The notes beneath the pieces are model-generated. The model made no database searches, had not been told where the DNA came from, and worked only from the letters and a program-made list of their open reading frames with translations. A stretch of DNA of 64,000 bases from Sphingopyxis sp. GTDB lineage: Bacteria; Pseudomonadota; Alphaproteobacteria; Sphingomonadales; Sphingomonadaceae. The first letter of the stretch is position 1; the number at the start of each line of letters is the position of its first letter. The position numbers and the translations under genes were made by a program. This document shows positions 54,194 to 63,762 of the stretch, piece by piece. The DNA is taken from assembly GCF_016704835.1 (NCBI RefSeq), contig NZ_JADIZJ010000005.1, positions 316,448 through 380,447 on the forward strand, read 5' to 3'.

Positions 54194-55849
54194 GTGATCG
54201 TGCTATCCCCCCGCATCGCCGCTTTTGCCGACCGCTGGCCCAAGCTGATGGCCCTGACGCTGGGCGCCATTTCGGCGACCGGATTTGCGCCCCTGAATTT
54301 CTGGCCGCTGACGCTACTCGCGCTCGCGGGCTGGATGGCGCTCGTGGCACGCAGTCCCAAGGGCTGGCGCACGTTCAGGATCGGCTGGGCGTTCGGCGTC
54401 GGGCATTTCGTCGTCGGGCTGAACTGGATCGCGACCGCCTTCACCTATCAGGCGGCGATGCCCGCGTGGCTCGGGTGGATCGCGGTGCTGCTGCTGTCGC
54501 TTTATCTGGCGCTGTATCCGGCGCTGGCGGCGTGGAGCGCGTGGGCGATACAGCGATACGTCGTCTCCGCCAAAACGACAGTCGCCCCCGCCTTCTCGGG
54601 GGCGACGCTGTCCTTCATCCTCTCCTTTGCCGCGCTGTGGACGCTCACCGAATGGCTGCGCAGCTGGGTGTTCACCGGCTTTGCATGGAATCCGCTGAGC
54701 GCCACCATCGTCGGGATGGCCGAACCTGCAAAATGGATCGGTACATATGGCCTGTCGTCGCTGATCCTGCTCGTAGCGGGCTATATTCTTCGTTCGTGGG
54801 CAACGATCCGGTCGTCATGGCGCGACGCCTCGGTCGCGGCGCCCCTCACCGAACGGCAACAGTTCAAAGAGCAAGTGAGTGTCGGTATCCTAATCGTGGC
54901 GGGGTGGAGTCTCGCCGTCTTCCTTCCTGATGCCCCCGCCCCGACTGCAACCCCATCGACGACCATCCCCATCACCGTCGTCCAGCCCAATGTCGGTCAG
55001 GCCGACAAATGGGTCGGTGCCAAAGCCGATGCCAATTTCGCAAAACTCGCGCGGCTGACCGCGCCAAAGGATGAAACCCCGCGCCTGATCCTGTGGCCCG
55101 AGGCGGCGGTGCCCGATTATCTCGAGGCCGGCTATCCGCTGCCCTATTACGACCGCTCGCCCGCCGCGGCGCGCGCGCGGTTGACCGCGCTGATGAACCC
55201 CGGAGACCTGATGCTGCTCGGCGCGCTGAAGCTCGAGCTCGACAAGTCGGGCGACGTCGTCGGCGCGCGCAATGCGGTGATGACCGTCCATGCCGACGGC
55301 ACCCTCGGCCCGCGGTACGACAAGGCGCATCTGGTGCCTTATGGCGAATATCTGCCGATGCGTCCGATCCTGTCGGCGCTCGGCCTGTCGCGACTTGCCC
55401 CCGGGGACATCGATTTCTGGCCCGGCCCTGGACCGCGCACGCTTGACCTTGGTGGTTTCGGCCGGGCGGGGCTGCAAATCTGTTACGAGATCATTTTCTC
55501 TGGCCAGGTCGTCGACCGCGAGCACCGTCCCGATTTCATCTTCAACCCGTCGAACGACGCCTGGTTCGGGAGTTGGGGGCCGCCGCAGCATCTGGCGCAG
55601 GCGCGGCTGCGCGCGATCGAGGAAGGGCTGTCCGTGGTGCGCGCGACGCCGACCGGGATCAGTGCCGTGATCGACGCAGATGGGCGTATGCGCGAATCGC
55701 TGCCGATGCACGTCGCGGGACGGATCGATACCGTCATCCCGGCCGCGCACGCGCCAACGCTGTTCGCGCGCCATGGCAACATGTTGCCGGTCGGATTTGC
55801 GCTGCTGCTGCTCGCAGCGGCCATTGCCTTTCGTCGCCGCGGCCGCTAA
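54194..55849 (+). CDS. lnt: Apolipoprotein N-acyltransferase Lnt
   Basis: The 551-residue membrane protein has the N-terminal helical bundle (LMALTLGAISATGFAPLNFW, GWAFGVGHFVVGLNWI) and the nitrilase-like periplasmic domain with the Glu-Lys-Cys triad: LILWPEAAVPDY, RYDKAHLVPYGEYLP and GLQICYEIIFSG. It adds the third acyl chain to lipoproteins in the inner membrane. The start is GTG 54194. metK follows after 51 bases. Its common upstream partner corC is 51 kb away on the other strand. Confidence 0.94.
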   Translation: MIVLSPRIAAFADRWPKLMALTLGAISATGFAPLNFWPLTLLALAGWMALVARSPKGWRTFRIGWAFGVGHFVVGLNWIATAFTYQAAMPAWLGWIAVLLLSLYLALYPALAAWSAWAIQRYVVSAKTTVAPAFSGATLSFILSFAALWTLTEWLRSWVFTGFAWNPLSATIVGMAEPAKWIGTYGLSSLILLVAGYILRSWATIRSSWRDASVAAPLTERQQFKEQVSVGILIVAGWSLAVFLPDAPAPTATPSTTIPITVVQPNVGQADKWVGAKADANFAKLARLTAPKDETPRLILWPEAAVPDYLEAGYPLPYYDRSPAAARARLTALMNPGDLMLLGALKLELDKSGDVVGARNAVMTVHADGTLGPRYDKAHLVPYGEYLPMRPILSALGLSRLAPGDIDFWPGPGPRTLDLGGFGRAGLQICYEIIFSGQVVDREHRPDFIFNPSNDAWFGSWGPPQHLAQARLRAIEEGLSVVRATPTGISAVIDADGRMRESLPMHVAGRIDTVIPAAHAPTLFARHGNMLPVGFALLLLAAAIAFRRRGR

Positions 55850-55900
55850 CAGCACCGACACATAAAGCTTCCTTTATATCCGATTCACAGAAGGTCTCCC

Positions 55901-57124
55901 ATGCGCAACAGTTTCCTTTTCACCTCCGAAAGCGTGTCCGAAGGACATCCCGACAAGGTGGCCGATCAGATCAGCGATTCGATCGTCGACCTGTTCCTGT
56001 CGAAGGATCCCGAAGCACGCGTCGCCTGCGAAACGCTGACCACCACGCAGCTTGTTGTGCTGGCGGGTGAAATTCGCGGCAAAGGAATCATGGACGAAGA
56101 TGGCAATTGGGCGCCAGGGGTGCCCGAGGAAGTCGAGGCCGCGGTGCGCGCGACCGTCCGCGAAATCGGCTATGAGCAGTCGGGTTTCCACTGGCAGACC
56201 TTCCGTTTCGAGAATAACCTGCATCCGCAGTCGGCGCATATCGCGCAGGGCGTCGATGCCGGCGAAAACAAGGACGAGGGCGCCGGCGACCAGGGCATCA
56301 TGTTCGGTTACGCATCGGACGAGACCCCCGACCTGATGCCAGCAACGCTCGATTACAGCCACAAGATCCTCGAGCGCATGGCCGCCGACCGCAAGGCCGG
56401 CATCGCGCCGTTCCTCGAGCCCGATGCCAAGAGCCAGGTCACGCTGCGCTACGCCAACGAACGTCCGGTCGAGGCGACCGCGATCGTCGTGTCGACCCAG
56501 CACGCGCCGGGTTATTTCTTCCACAATGGCGAAGGCGACGAAGCGAAATATACCGAGCTGCGCAAATATGTGCTCGGCGTAATCGCCGACGTGCTGCCCG
56601 CCGAGCTGCTGACCGCCAACACCGTCTATCATATCAACCCAACCGGGTGTTTCGAGATCGGTGGTCCCGACGGCGACGCCGGGCTGACCGGCCGCAAGAT
56701 CATCGTCGACACCTATGGCGGCGCAGCACCGCACGGCGGCGGCGCGTTCAGCGGCAAGGACCCGACCAAGGTCGATCGCTCAGCCGCCTATGTCACGCGC
56801 TATCTGGCGAAGAACATCGTCGCCGCTGGGCTCGCGCGCCGCTGCACGATCCAGCTCAGCTACGCGATCGGCGTCGCCGAACCGCTGTCGATCTATGTCG
56901 ACCTGCACGGCACCGGCACCGTCGAGGAAAGCCGCATCGAGGCCGCGATTCCGCAGCTCGTGCGCCTGACGCCCAAGGGCATCCGCACCCACCTCGGCCT
57001 CAACAAGCCAATCTACAAGCAGACCGCAGCCTACGGCCATTTCGGCCGCACCGCGACCGGCGACGCCTTCCCGTGGGAACGCACCGATCTGACCGAGAAG
57101 CTGAAAGCTGCGCTGGCCGCCTGA
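55901..57124 (+). CDS. metK: S-adenosylmethionine synthetase
   Basis: The 407-residue protein has FTSESVSEGHPDKVADQISD with His16, GGGAFSGKDPTKVDRSAAY and the C-terminal YGHFGR. It makes SAM from methionine and ATP. It is about 20 residues longer than the E. coli enzyme, a usual feature in alphaproteobacteria. The 51-base gap upstream contains a small ATAAAG/CTTTAT hairpin but no riboswitch that I could fit. Confidence 0.96.
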   Translation: MRNSFLFTSESVSEGHPDKVADQISDSIVDLFLSKDPEARVACETLTTTQLVVLAGEIRGKGIMDEDGNWAPGVPEEVEAAVRATVREIGYEQSGFHWQTFRFENNLHPQSAHIAQGVDAGENKDEGAGDQGIMFGYASDETPDLMPATLDYSHKILERMAADRKAGIAPFLEPDAKSQVTLRYANERPVEATAIVVSTQHAPGYFFHNGEGDEAKYTELRKYVLGVIADVLPAELLTANTVYHINPTGCFEIGGPDGDAGLTGRKIIVDTYGGAAPHGGGAFSGKDPTKVDRSAAYVTRYLAKNIVAAGLARRCTIQLSYAIGVAEPLSIYVDLHGTGTVEESRIEAAIPQLVRLTPKGIRTHLGLNKPIYKQTAAYGHFGRTATGDAFPWERTDLTEKLKAALAA

Positions 57125-57149
57125 AACCGCGCTACTGCACTTGCCATCA

Positions 57150-57188
57150 CCTCCCCGATCTGACAGCAATCGCGTCGGATCGGGGAGG
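57150..57188 (+). promoter_or_regulatory. Hairpin burying the ribosome site of the next gene
   Basis: CCTCCCCGATC (57150-57160) is the exact reverse complement of GATCGGGGAGG (57178-57188), with a 17-base loop. The right arm contains the GGGGAGG Shine-Dalgarno sequence six bases before ATG 57195. When folded it would hide the ribosome site. It could also act as a metK terminator, although no U-run follows. Confidence 0.55.
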
Positions 57189-57194
57189 TTGCGC

Positions 57195-58286
57195 ATGCCA
57201 AGCTATTGGTTGAAAATCCTTTTGGCCACCTTGTGCGCTATGGCCATCGCGAGCTTGCCAGCAGCGGCACAACAACCACTTCCGCTCAAGGGTGGCAAGG
57301 CGTGGAGGCATAAGCACAGCGGCATCGCCGTCCCCGCGATCCTGGGCGGCGCAGCGCGTGTCCAGGGCATGGCTTATGCTGCTGACGAGCTCGACGTGGG
57401 CCTGTCTTACGTCGTGGGCGACGCCGCCGAATCCATGTCATTCTATGTGTTCCGCAAAACCAACGGCGCGGTGCCGGTGTGGTTCGCGCAGGCACAATGG
57501 GGAATCGAGAATCGCGACACCTTCGGTCACCCCGCGATCGCCATTGCCGCGCAAGCCTTTACCCCGCCGAACCAATCGACCGCATCGGGGTTGAAGGCGG
57601 TCTACGAACCGAGGGGCGGCGCCTATCGCAGCACGGGCGTGGCGATGCTTCAGGTGGGAGACTGGTATGTAAAGCTGCGCGCCTCGTCGCAGACGCGCTC
57701 GCCTGCCGGGCTTTCGCAGTGGATGGACGCCGCGTTGGCACAAATCCAGTGGCCGCGGGAAATAGCTGTCGCACCTGAAGCCGTTCCGATCAGCGATTGT
57801 CCTGCGCCGCTCAGCTTTCCTATCGCTGCGAAGGACGCCCCTAAAAATGGCGGTGCGGATATGATGTCCGGTCTTTTGAGCATGGCCGCGGCGCAAAGCA
57901 AAACCACACAGACGCCCGCGACGGTGGCGGCGCTAGCCGCGGTGCGCTGGTGCCGCGACCCGGATCTGGGCGGCAATACCACAATTTATCGTCAGAACGC
58001 CGATAGCGAAAATTACCTGCTGGCGGTTGGCGACAATGGCAACGGAATCTGGGTCGGGCCCGACCCGGGCGCGAAGGTGATCGCGCTGACCGAAAAGGAC
58101 AAACCGGCGGAACTGCGTTTTGCCATCACTGCGTTGACGGCAACGCAGAATATTGGGTTTGCTGCGCAGGACCGGCTGCCCTCTCCCCAGCGGGTGATGG
58201 AGATCGTCGCCGCCAACCGCCGCGTCACGGCGGTTCCGACCTGGGGCAAGAACAAGACGATCAGCATCAACAGCGACGCGCTTTAA
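57195..58286 (+). CDS. Exported protein of unknown function between metK and trmB
   Basis: The product is 363 residues from ATG 57195. A signal peptide (ILLATLCAMAIASLPAAAQQ) is present. The mature part has no recognised domain; KHSGIAVPAILGG and DWYVKLRASSQTRSPAGLSQ are typical of a periplasmic or secreted sphingomonad family. It has cysteines in ISDCPAPL and VRWCRDP. Metk-trmB are usually adjacent in this class, so the gene looks inserted here. Its ribosome site lies in a hairpin. Confidence 0.75.
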   Translation: MPSYWLKILLATLCAMAIASLPAAAQQPLPLKGGKAWRHKHSGIAVPAILGGAARVQGMAYAADELDVGLSYVVGDAAESMSFYVFRKTNGAVPVWFAQAQWGIENRDTFGHPAIAIAAQAFTPPNQSTASGLKAVYEPRGGAYRSTGVAMLQVGDWYVKLRASSQTRSPAGLSQWMDAALAQIQWPREIAVAPEAVPISDCPAPLSFPIAAKDAPKNGGADMMSGLLSMAAAQSKTTQTPATVAALAAVRWCRDPDLGGNTTIYRQNADSENYLLAVGDNGNGIWVGPDPGAKVIALTEKDKPAELRFAITALTATQNIGFAAQDRLPSPQRVMEIVAANRRVTAVPTWGKNKTISINSDAL

Positions 58287-58334
58287 CCGTGGGCTGCCTT
58301 GCGGCGGCGTCGTCGCGGCGCTAACGCGCGCGCA

Positions 58335-59048
58335 ATGACTGCGCACAAACCTGGCGATCCGACCACGATCAACCGCCTTTACGGCCGTTCCAAGGGCAAG
58401 CCCCTGCGCGCGGGGCAGCAGGAGCTGGTCGATACGTTGTTGCCGCAGATTGCGGTGCCGGAAGTTGGCGAAGTTTCCGCGCAGCGTGTGTTCGGATCCG
58501 AATGCCCGTTACATTTTGAAATCGGTTTTGGCGGCGGCGAGCATATGGCGGGGCGCGCCGATATGCTGCCCGACCATGGCTTTATCGGCGCCGAGCCGTT
58601 CATCAACGGGGTCGCGCAGGCGCTTGTCCATGTTGCGGGGGATCATGGCGCGACGTTGCCGATCGGCAACGTCCGCATCCACCATGGCGACGCGCTGGAG
58701 GTGTTGCAGCGCATTCCCGACGGCGCGCTGAGCTTTGCCTATCTGCTCCACCCCGACCCGTGGCCAAAGGCGCGCCATGCGAAGCGGCGGATGATGAACG
58801 ACGGCCCGCTCGACCTGATCGCGGCGAAGCTGAAGCCCGGCGGCGAGTTCCGCTTCGGCACCGACCACCCAATCTATTTGCAACACGCGCTGATGGTCAT
58901 GCGGCGCCACCGCCACCAGTTCGAATGGCTGGCCAAGGATTCGAAGGATTTCCAGGTCCGCCCCGGCGGCTGGCCCGAAACCCGCTATGAAGCCAAGGCG
59001 CGCAGGCTGGGACACGAAGTCTGGTATTTTCGCTGGAGGCGTATATAG
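58335..59048 (+). CDS. trmB: tRNA (guanine-N7-)-methyltransferase
   Basis: From ATG 58335 the product is 237 residues with the TrmB motifs LHFEIGFGGGEHM (SAM site), GFIGAEPFINGV, LLHPDPWPKARHAKRRMM and TRYEAKARRLGHEVW. It methylates G46 of tRNA. In-frame upstream residues from 58299 are Arg-rich and less likely. The stop is followed by an AT-rich hairpin and an integrase gene. Confidence 0.93.
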   Translation: MTAHKPGDPTTINRLYGRSKGKPLRAGQQELVDTLLPQIAVPEVGEVSAQRVFGSECPLHFEIGFGGGEHMAGRADMLPDHGFIGAEPFINGVAQALVHVAGDHGATLPIGNVRIHHGDALEVLQRIPDGALSFAYLLHPDPWPKARHAKRRMMNDGPLDLIAAKLKPGGEFRFGTDHPIYLQHALMVMRRHRHQFEWLAKDSKDFQVRPGGWPETRYEAKARRLGHEVWYFRWRRI

Positions 59049-59068
59049 GAGTGCTATAGGGTTGAAAA

Positions 59069-59086
59069 GGCTAGTTTTTTATAGCC
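59069..59086 (+). terminator. Hairpin after trmB, possible terminator
   Basis: GGCTA (59069-59073) pairs with TAGCC (59082-59086) around GTTTTTTA. The T-run lies in the loop, not after the stem, so it is a weak candidate. The region also marks the left edge of the integrase-bearing segment. Confidence 0.3.
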
Positions 59087-59180
59087 ACTCCCTATGCTAT
59101 CTTTTCCCCAATTACGCGGCAATTTCCGCCACGGTGATTGCCGGGTGATTGCTGGAAACGCCGTATTGGGAGACCAATTT

Positions 59181-60404
59181 ATGGCAAGCGGAAAGATCAC
59201 AAAACGGTCGGTCGATGCTCTCATTTCGAGCGGGCAACATGACATTCTTTGGGATGATAGCATAAAGGGTTTTGGCGCAAAGCGAACCAAAGCTGGCGCC
59301 GTGTCTTACGTGTTGCAATTCCGAATGGGCGGTCGCGAATCTAAGACGCGTCGCTACACGATAGGCAGCCATGGCTCGCCATGGACGCCAGCCACCGCCA
59401 GAGCCGAAGCGGAGCGACTGGCTATTCTGATCGCCCAGGGATCGATCCAGGCGAAGCAGAGCGGCAACGACGGCGAGTCGGTCGATCTAGCCTTCGATAA
59501 TTACTCTGATCGCTTCGCTGAGGCCTGCGTTGGAGAAGGCTGGAGGCGCCTCGTCAAGCGCAGCCTCGAGCTGCATGTAAAGCCGGTCTTGGGATCAAAG
59601 CCCCTTCCCAATCTTACGCGAATCGACATCGTTGCCGTCTTCGACCGCATGCCGCGCGCGCAGATCGCAAATATCCGTAACGTCTTCGCTGTTTTGCGCC
59701 GCCTTTTGCGCTGGGCCGTCAGCCGGGGAGATATCGATCGGAGTCCGATGGAAGGCATGGAAACCCCGCCCCCGGTCAAACCTCGCGATCGCTGGCTTTC
59801 AGACGAGGAGCTTGGCCGCATCTGGATGGCGGCGCCAAACACGCATTCCTGTTTCGGACCCATCATCCGCCTTCTGATCGTCACCGGTCAGCGACGAGAG
59901 GAGGTTTCGTCGCTGCGTTGGGAGGAACTCAACCGTAAAGATCTCCTATGGACCCTGCCCGGCGAACGGGCAAAGAATGGCGAGCCCAACCGAATTCCGC
60001 TCAACGAACTTGCAGTTGCGATCCTCGACGAGGTTGCCGGGTCGGCTATCTGGCCGCGTAGCGGCAGGATGTTCACGACCTCCAGGGGCGGAAGGTTCAC
60101 CGGATATAGCAAAGGCAAGATCAAGCTCGACCTGCTTATGTCGCAAGACGGCCGCGAACCGTTACCGGACTGGCGACTGCATGACTTGAGACGAACTCTT
60201 GCAACCGGGTTTCAACGGCTAGGCGTTCGATTTGAAGTGACCGAAGCTGTGCTCAATCACGTCGGAGGTTCCCGCGCGGGCGTCGCCGGTATCTACCAGC
60301 GCCACGACTGGAAGGACGAGAAGCGCGAAGCAATGAAGAGTTGGAACGATCATCTGGCGGCGATCATTCGTTTGGCGAATATGGCGCGTGATCGCGCATG
60401 GTAA
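59181..60404 (+). CDS. Tyrosine recombinase/phage-type integrase
   Basis: From ATG 59181 the product is 407 residues. The N-terminal part (about 1-60, ITKRSVDALISSGQHDILWD) is the DUF4102-type domain of P4-like integrases. The catalytic residues are Arg238 (TGQRREEVSSLRW), His334-x-x-Arg337 (LHDLRRT), His360 and Tyr372 (IYQRHDW). It likely integrated the element to its right. Bases around trmB 3' end were checked for an attachment repeat and none was convincing. Confidence 0.9.
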   Translation: MASGKITKRSVDALISSGQHDILWDDSIKGFGAKRTKAGAVSYVLQFRMGGRESKTRRYTIGSHGSPWTPATARAEAERLAILIAQGSIQAKQSGNDGESVDLAFDNYSDRFAEACVGEGWRRLVKRSLELHVKPVLGSKPLPNLTRIDIVAVFDRMPRAQIANIRNVFAVLRRLLRWAVSRGDIDRSPMEGMETPPPVKPRDRWLSDEELGRIWMAAPNTHSCFGPIIRLLIVTGQRREEVSSLRWEELNRKDLLWTLPGERAKNGEPNRIPLNELAVAILDEVAGSAIWPRSGRMFTTSRGGRFTGYSKGKIKLDLLMSQDGREPLPDWRLHDLRRTLATGFQRLGVRFEVTEAVLNHVGGSRAGVAGIYQRHDWKDEKREAMKSWNDHLAAIIRLANMARDRAW

Positions 60405-60492
60405 GCGCTTATAAAAAGACTTGCTGTCCACGATCGATTGCGCCGAACAAAATATGCAGAGTGAATCTGTCGATTTCCGTTGCGAACAGCTC

Positions 60493-61032
60493 TTGCGCCG
60501 AAAGCTCGTCGCCAAAGGCGAGGACGGCAACCCTCGCCATTATATCGAGCGTCGCATTCTAATGCCGCTAGGCGTAACGGTCGGCGATTGGCGCAGCGGC
60601 CCCGATGGCGCACCGCTCATGCCGCAGGGCCTAGTGCTGGCCGCATCCGAGTGGGCGAAGATCGGCGAGTTCGTCCGCGGGGGCGGAAAGCTCGAAGGCA
60701 GGCCACTTGTCGACGAAGCGACATTCGGCGAGATGTTCCAGGGTAGCCAGGTCAATCCTGCCTACGGTCTCACTTGGTGGCTACCCCGTAGCACGCCGGC
60801 TGTCGATATTGTTACTCGGTCCACCGATATCACCAGTCATGCCGCCGAACTACCGGCGGATATGGTCGTCGCCGCCGGCGCGGGCGATCAACGCCTCTAT
60901 ATCATTCCGTCGCTTCGGCTTACGATCGTGAGGCAGGCGAAACTCGACATTGCCGCCTTAGCGGCGGGGAAAAAAGGTGATTGGTCCGATTGGCGGTTCC
61001 TGTCGCTGTTGCTGAAACCAGCGAGTGAATAA
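60493..61032 (+). pseudogene. N-terminally truncated serine hydrolase (beta-lactamase/esterase family)
   Basis: The frame reads LRRKLVAKGEDGNPRHYIER, then RRILMPLGVTVGDWRSGPDG and NPAYGLTWWLPRS, the C-terminal part of class C beta-lactamase-like serine hydrolases. The SxxK and YxN active-site regions are absent. The truncation point lies directly after the integrase gene, so the element probably cut through or carried a partial gene. Confidence 0.65.
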
Positions 61033-61246
61033 TTTGAAACGCGGGCGAGAACATCTCGGGGGCGATCGAACCTAAGCCGTGCCGCTGCAATATGATCATT
61101 GAGAATTGCTGGCTGAATGCAATCGCGGCCCGTGGAGTTTGCCCATGGGCCAGCATGATGACGGTCATTGACAGCCAGCGCGGCGATCGGAACCGAGAGG
61201 CGGAACCGTGCGCGCGACGGCGCAGTGGGGCGAAGAAGGATGCAGC

Positions 61247-62861
61247 ATGTTGCGGGGATTGATGCAGGACGCGCCGCTGCTGATCGGCGGAATATTGGAA
61301 TATGCAGCGCGCGCGCACGGCAAGAGGGAGATCGTCTCGAAGGCTGTCGTGGAGCCGGTTTGGCGGTATGACTGGCACCGCTGCGATCAGCGTGCGCGTC
61401 AGGCTGCGCAGGCCCTTGGCGTCCTCGGGATTGCGACGGGCGACGGCGTCTCCTCGCTCGCCTGGAACACTCCCACCGCCACCTCGAACTCTTCTATGCG
61501 GCGCCGGGCATGGGCGCCGTATTGCACACCGCCAACCCGCGTCTCAGCGACAAGCAGATCGCCTTCACTATCGCTCATGCAGGGAGCCGCATTCTCTTCT
61601 TCGAGCCCAATCTAGCCGAGCTCGTCGCACGGCTGCGTCCTCTCCTTCCGGGTATCGAGCGCTATGTCCTTCTCGCGGAGCGCGGAACGATCGCGCCAGA
61701 TGTTGCCGACACGTTGAACTACGAAGCGTTGCTGGCAAGCGAGGACGGAGCCCTCACCTGGATGAGCTTCGATGAAAAGGCAGCCGCATTTCTTTGCTAC
61801 ACTTCGGGGACGACGGGCGACCCCAAGGGCGTCCTATACAGCCACCGCTCAATCGTTCTTCACGGGATGGCGGCCGGTCTAAGCAGTGCCTTCGGGTTCA
61901 GCGCTTTTGATGTCATCATGCCCTGCTCGTCCATGTATCATGCAACGGCATGGGGACTTCCCTTCACGGCAGCGATCAACGGCTGCAAGCTAGTGCTTCC
62001 TTGTGACAGGATGGACGGTGCCAGTCTTGCCGACCTGATCAACGAAGAGGGCGTCACCTTTTCGGGTGGTGTGCCCACGATCTGGACCATGTACCTCGCT
62101 CATCTCGACACCACGGGGACGGGGGTCGGCAATCTCAAGCGCCTCGTTATTGGGGGCTCAGCCGTCCCCCGGGCGATGGCCGAGACATTCCGAGCAAAAT
62201 ATGGTGTCACTGTGCTGCAGCTCTGGGGCATGACCGAAACCAATCCGCTCGGCGTGATTTCGACGCCCTCCCCGCTCCTGATGGCCGAAGGCGAGGATTT
62301 CGCGAACGACCTCCCGCTGACGAAGCAGGGTCGCATGCAATTTGGCATCGAACTGCGCATTATCGACGGCGATGGCACGCCGCTCCCCTGGGACGGTGAG
62401 CAGGCGGGTGCGCTCCAGGTCCGCGGACCGTGGTCGTCGATCGCTATTTCCCCGATATTGAGGGCGCCGGGAGCGATGGCTGGTACGACACCGGGGACAT
62501 CGGTACGATCGATCGCTTCGGCTTTCTCCGGCTGACCGACCGCGAGAAAGATGTGATCAAGTCCGGGGGCGAATGGATCAGCTCGATTGATATCGAGAAT
62601 GCGGCGGTTGGGTACCCCGGCGTCCGGGTCCCGGCGGTCGTTGGCGTATATCATCCAAAATGGGAAGAGCGCCCCCTTCTCGTGATCGAAACGCATGAAG
62701 GTCAAGCCGTCACAGCCGACGCAATTCGCGCGCATCTGGAGACGAAGGTTGTTCGTTGGTGGCTGCCGGACGACATCCTGTTCGCGACAGTACCGCTCAC
62801 TGCAACGGGAAAGATCGACAAAAAGGCCTTACGCGAAGCGTATCGTAACCAACTCGCCTAG
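61247..62861 (+). pseudogene. Acyl-CoA synthetase with two frame breaks
   Basis: The gene starts MLRGLMQDAPLLIGGILEYA. At 61469-61474 (AACACTCCCACC) the frame shifts and resumes as AAPGMGAVLHTANPRL. The P-loop LCYTSGTTGDPKGVLYSH and LQLWGMTETNPLG follow. At TGG 62431-62433 a lost base shifts it again to WYDTGDIGTIDRFG, and KIDKKALREA with the catalytic Lys closes the gene at 62861. The rest resembles intact long-chain fatty-acid-CoA ligases of about 538 residues. Each break is a small indel, so error and decay are both possible. Confidence 0.8.
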
Positions 62862-63028
62862 ATGAGATCACACTGCGTCCATTCCGTGCGAATGGCAGCG
62901 ATCCTTTCAGGCGGGATAATTTCAGCGGGCCTCGTGAGTCTTGCATAAGCCCGGGCAATCTCGGTCGGGCTGTCCAAGGCAAAGCGCTCTACGCTTGCAG
63001 CGCGGTCAAGGTATGGCCAAGATGAGGC

Positions 63029-63703
63029 ATGGCGTCGACCCAAAAAACCAAAGAACCAGCTTCCGGACGAACAGGGAGGCCCACTCGACAAGCCTCGCAA
63101 GCACTTTCGAGGAAAATTCTCCGTGTCGCCCGCGATGTCTTCTTTGCCGACGGATTCGGTCGTTCAACGGCTGAACGGATTGCTGCAAAAGCAGGCATCT
63201 CCAAGCGCACGTTGTACGCCCGTTACGGGAACAAAAAGCTGCTTTTCGAAGCGGCAATACTCATGGAAATCGAGGATCGGCTCTCCTTCCTCGAACAGCA
63301 CGTTCCCGAACATGGCGACGTTCGGCTCGAGCTTGAAGAGCTGTCCGATGAACTGCTATCCTGGATGCTTACCGACATTCACGTCGCGTTGGAACGCGTT
63401 GTAATGGCTGAGGCTGCACGTTTTCCCGCTTTAGCGCGAAACCTTTACGAATTCGGCGTAGGACGCACGACGAGATTGGTGGCAGAGGTCTTGCGCAAAG
63501 CCGAGGAGGGGGAAATCAGGGTGTCAGACGCGAATTTTGCTGCGGAGCAGTTTATCTCCAGCGTCATTTTGTCACCTTTTCGTCGGGCCGCTCTTGGAGT
63601 GGGAGTGACCAGTCACAATGAAACCTCTTCAGCCCGAATGAGGCAAGCTGTCGATCTATTTGTGTACGGCTGCCGCCCCTCCCTGAAGGGGAGCCACCCA
63701 TAA
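63029..63703 (+). CDS. TetR-family transcriptional regulator
   Basis: The 224-residue protein has a TetR helix-turn-helix after a basic start (ILRVARDVFFADGFGRSTAE, then RIAAKAGISKRTLYARYGNK) and a TetR-type C-terminal ligand domain (TetR_C, EFGVGRTTRLVAEVL). It follows the broken acyl-CoA ligase gene. Codon choice is slightly more AT at third positions than in the first 59 kb, consistent with an accessory segment. Confidence 0.85.
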   Translation: MASTQKTKEPASGRTGRPTRQASQALSRKILRVARDVFFADGFGRSTAERIAAKAGISKRTLYARYGNKKLLFEAAILMEIEDRLSFLEQHVPEHGDVRLELEELSDELLSWMLTDIHVALERVVMAEAARFPALARNLYEFGVGRTTRLVAEVLRKAEEGEIRVSDANFAAEQFISSVILSPFRRAALGVGVTSHNETSSARMRQAVDLFVYGCRPSLKGSHP

Positions 63704-63762
63704 CATTCCCGCTTCATCTTGGGCTGGGCCGTTGTCCCGACTAAGTTTCCATTGGCTTCACG

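Noticed and set aside
55850..55900. Possible SAM riboswitch upstream of metK
   Set aside because: A small ATAAAG/CTTTAT hairpin is present, but the 51-base gap does not fit the SAM-II pseudoknot or other SAM riboswitch patterns I know.
59040..59100. Attachment site for the integrase at the trmB 3' end
   Set aside because: Short inverted bits (GGAGTGCTAT, CACTCCCTATGC) are present but no direct repeat was found at another position in the window.
62858..63015. Minus-strand frame with a proteinlike end (PTEIARAYARLTRPAEII) between the ligase and TetR genes
   Set aside because: No start codon supports it and no family is recognised; possibly the end of a lost gene but not enough to call.
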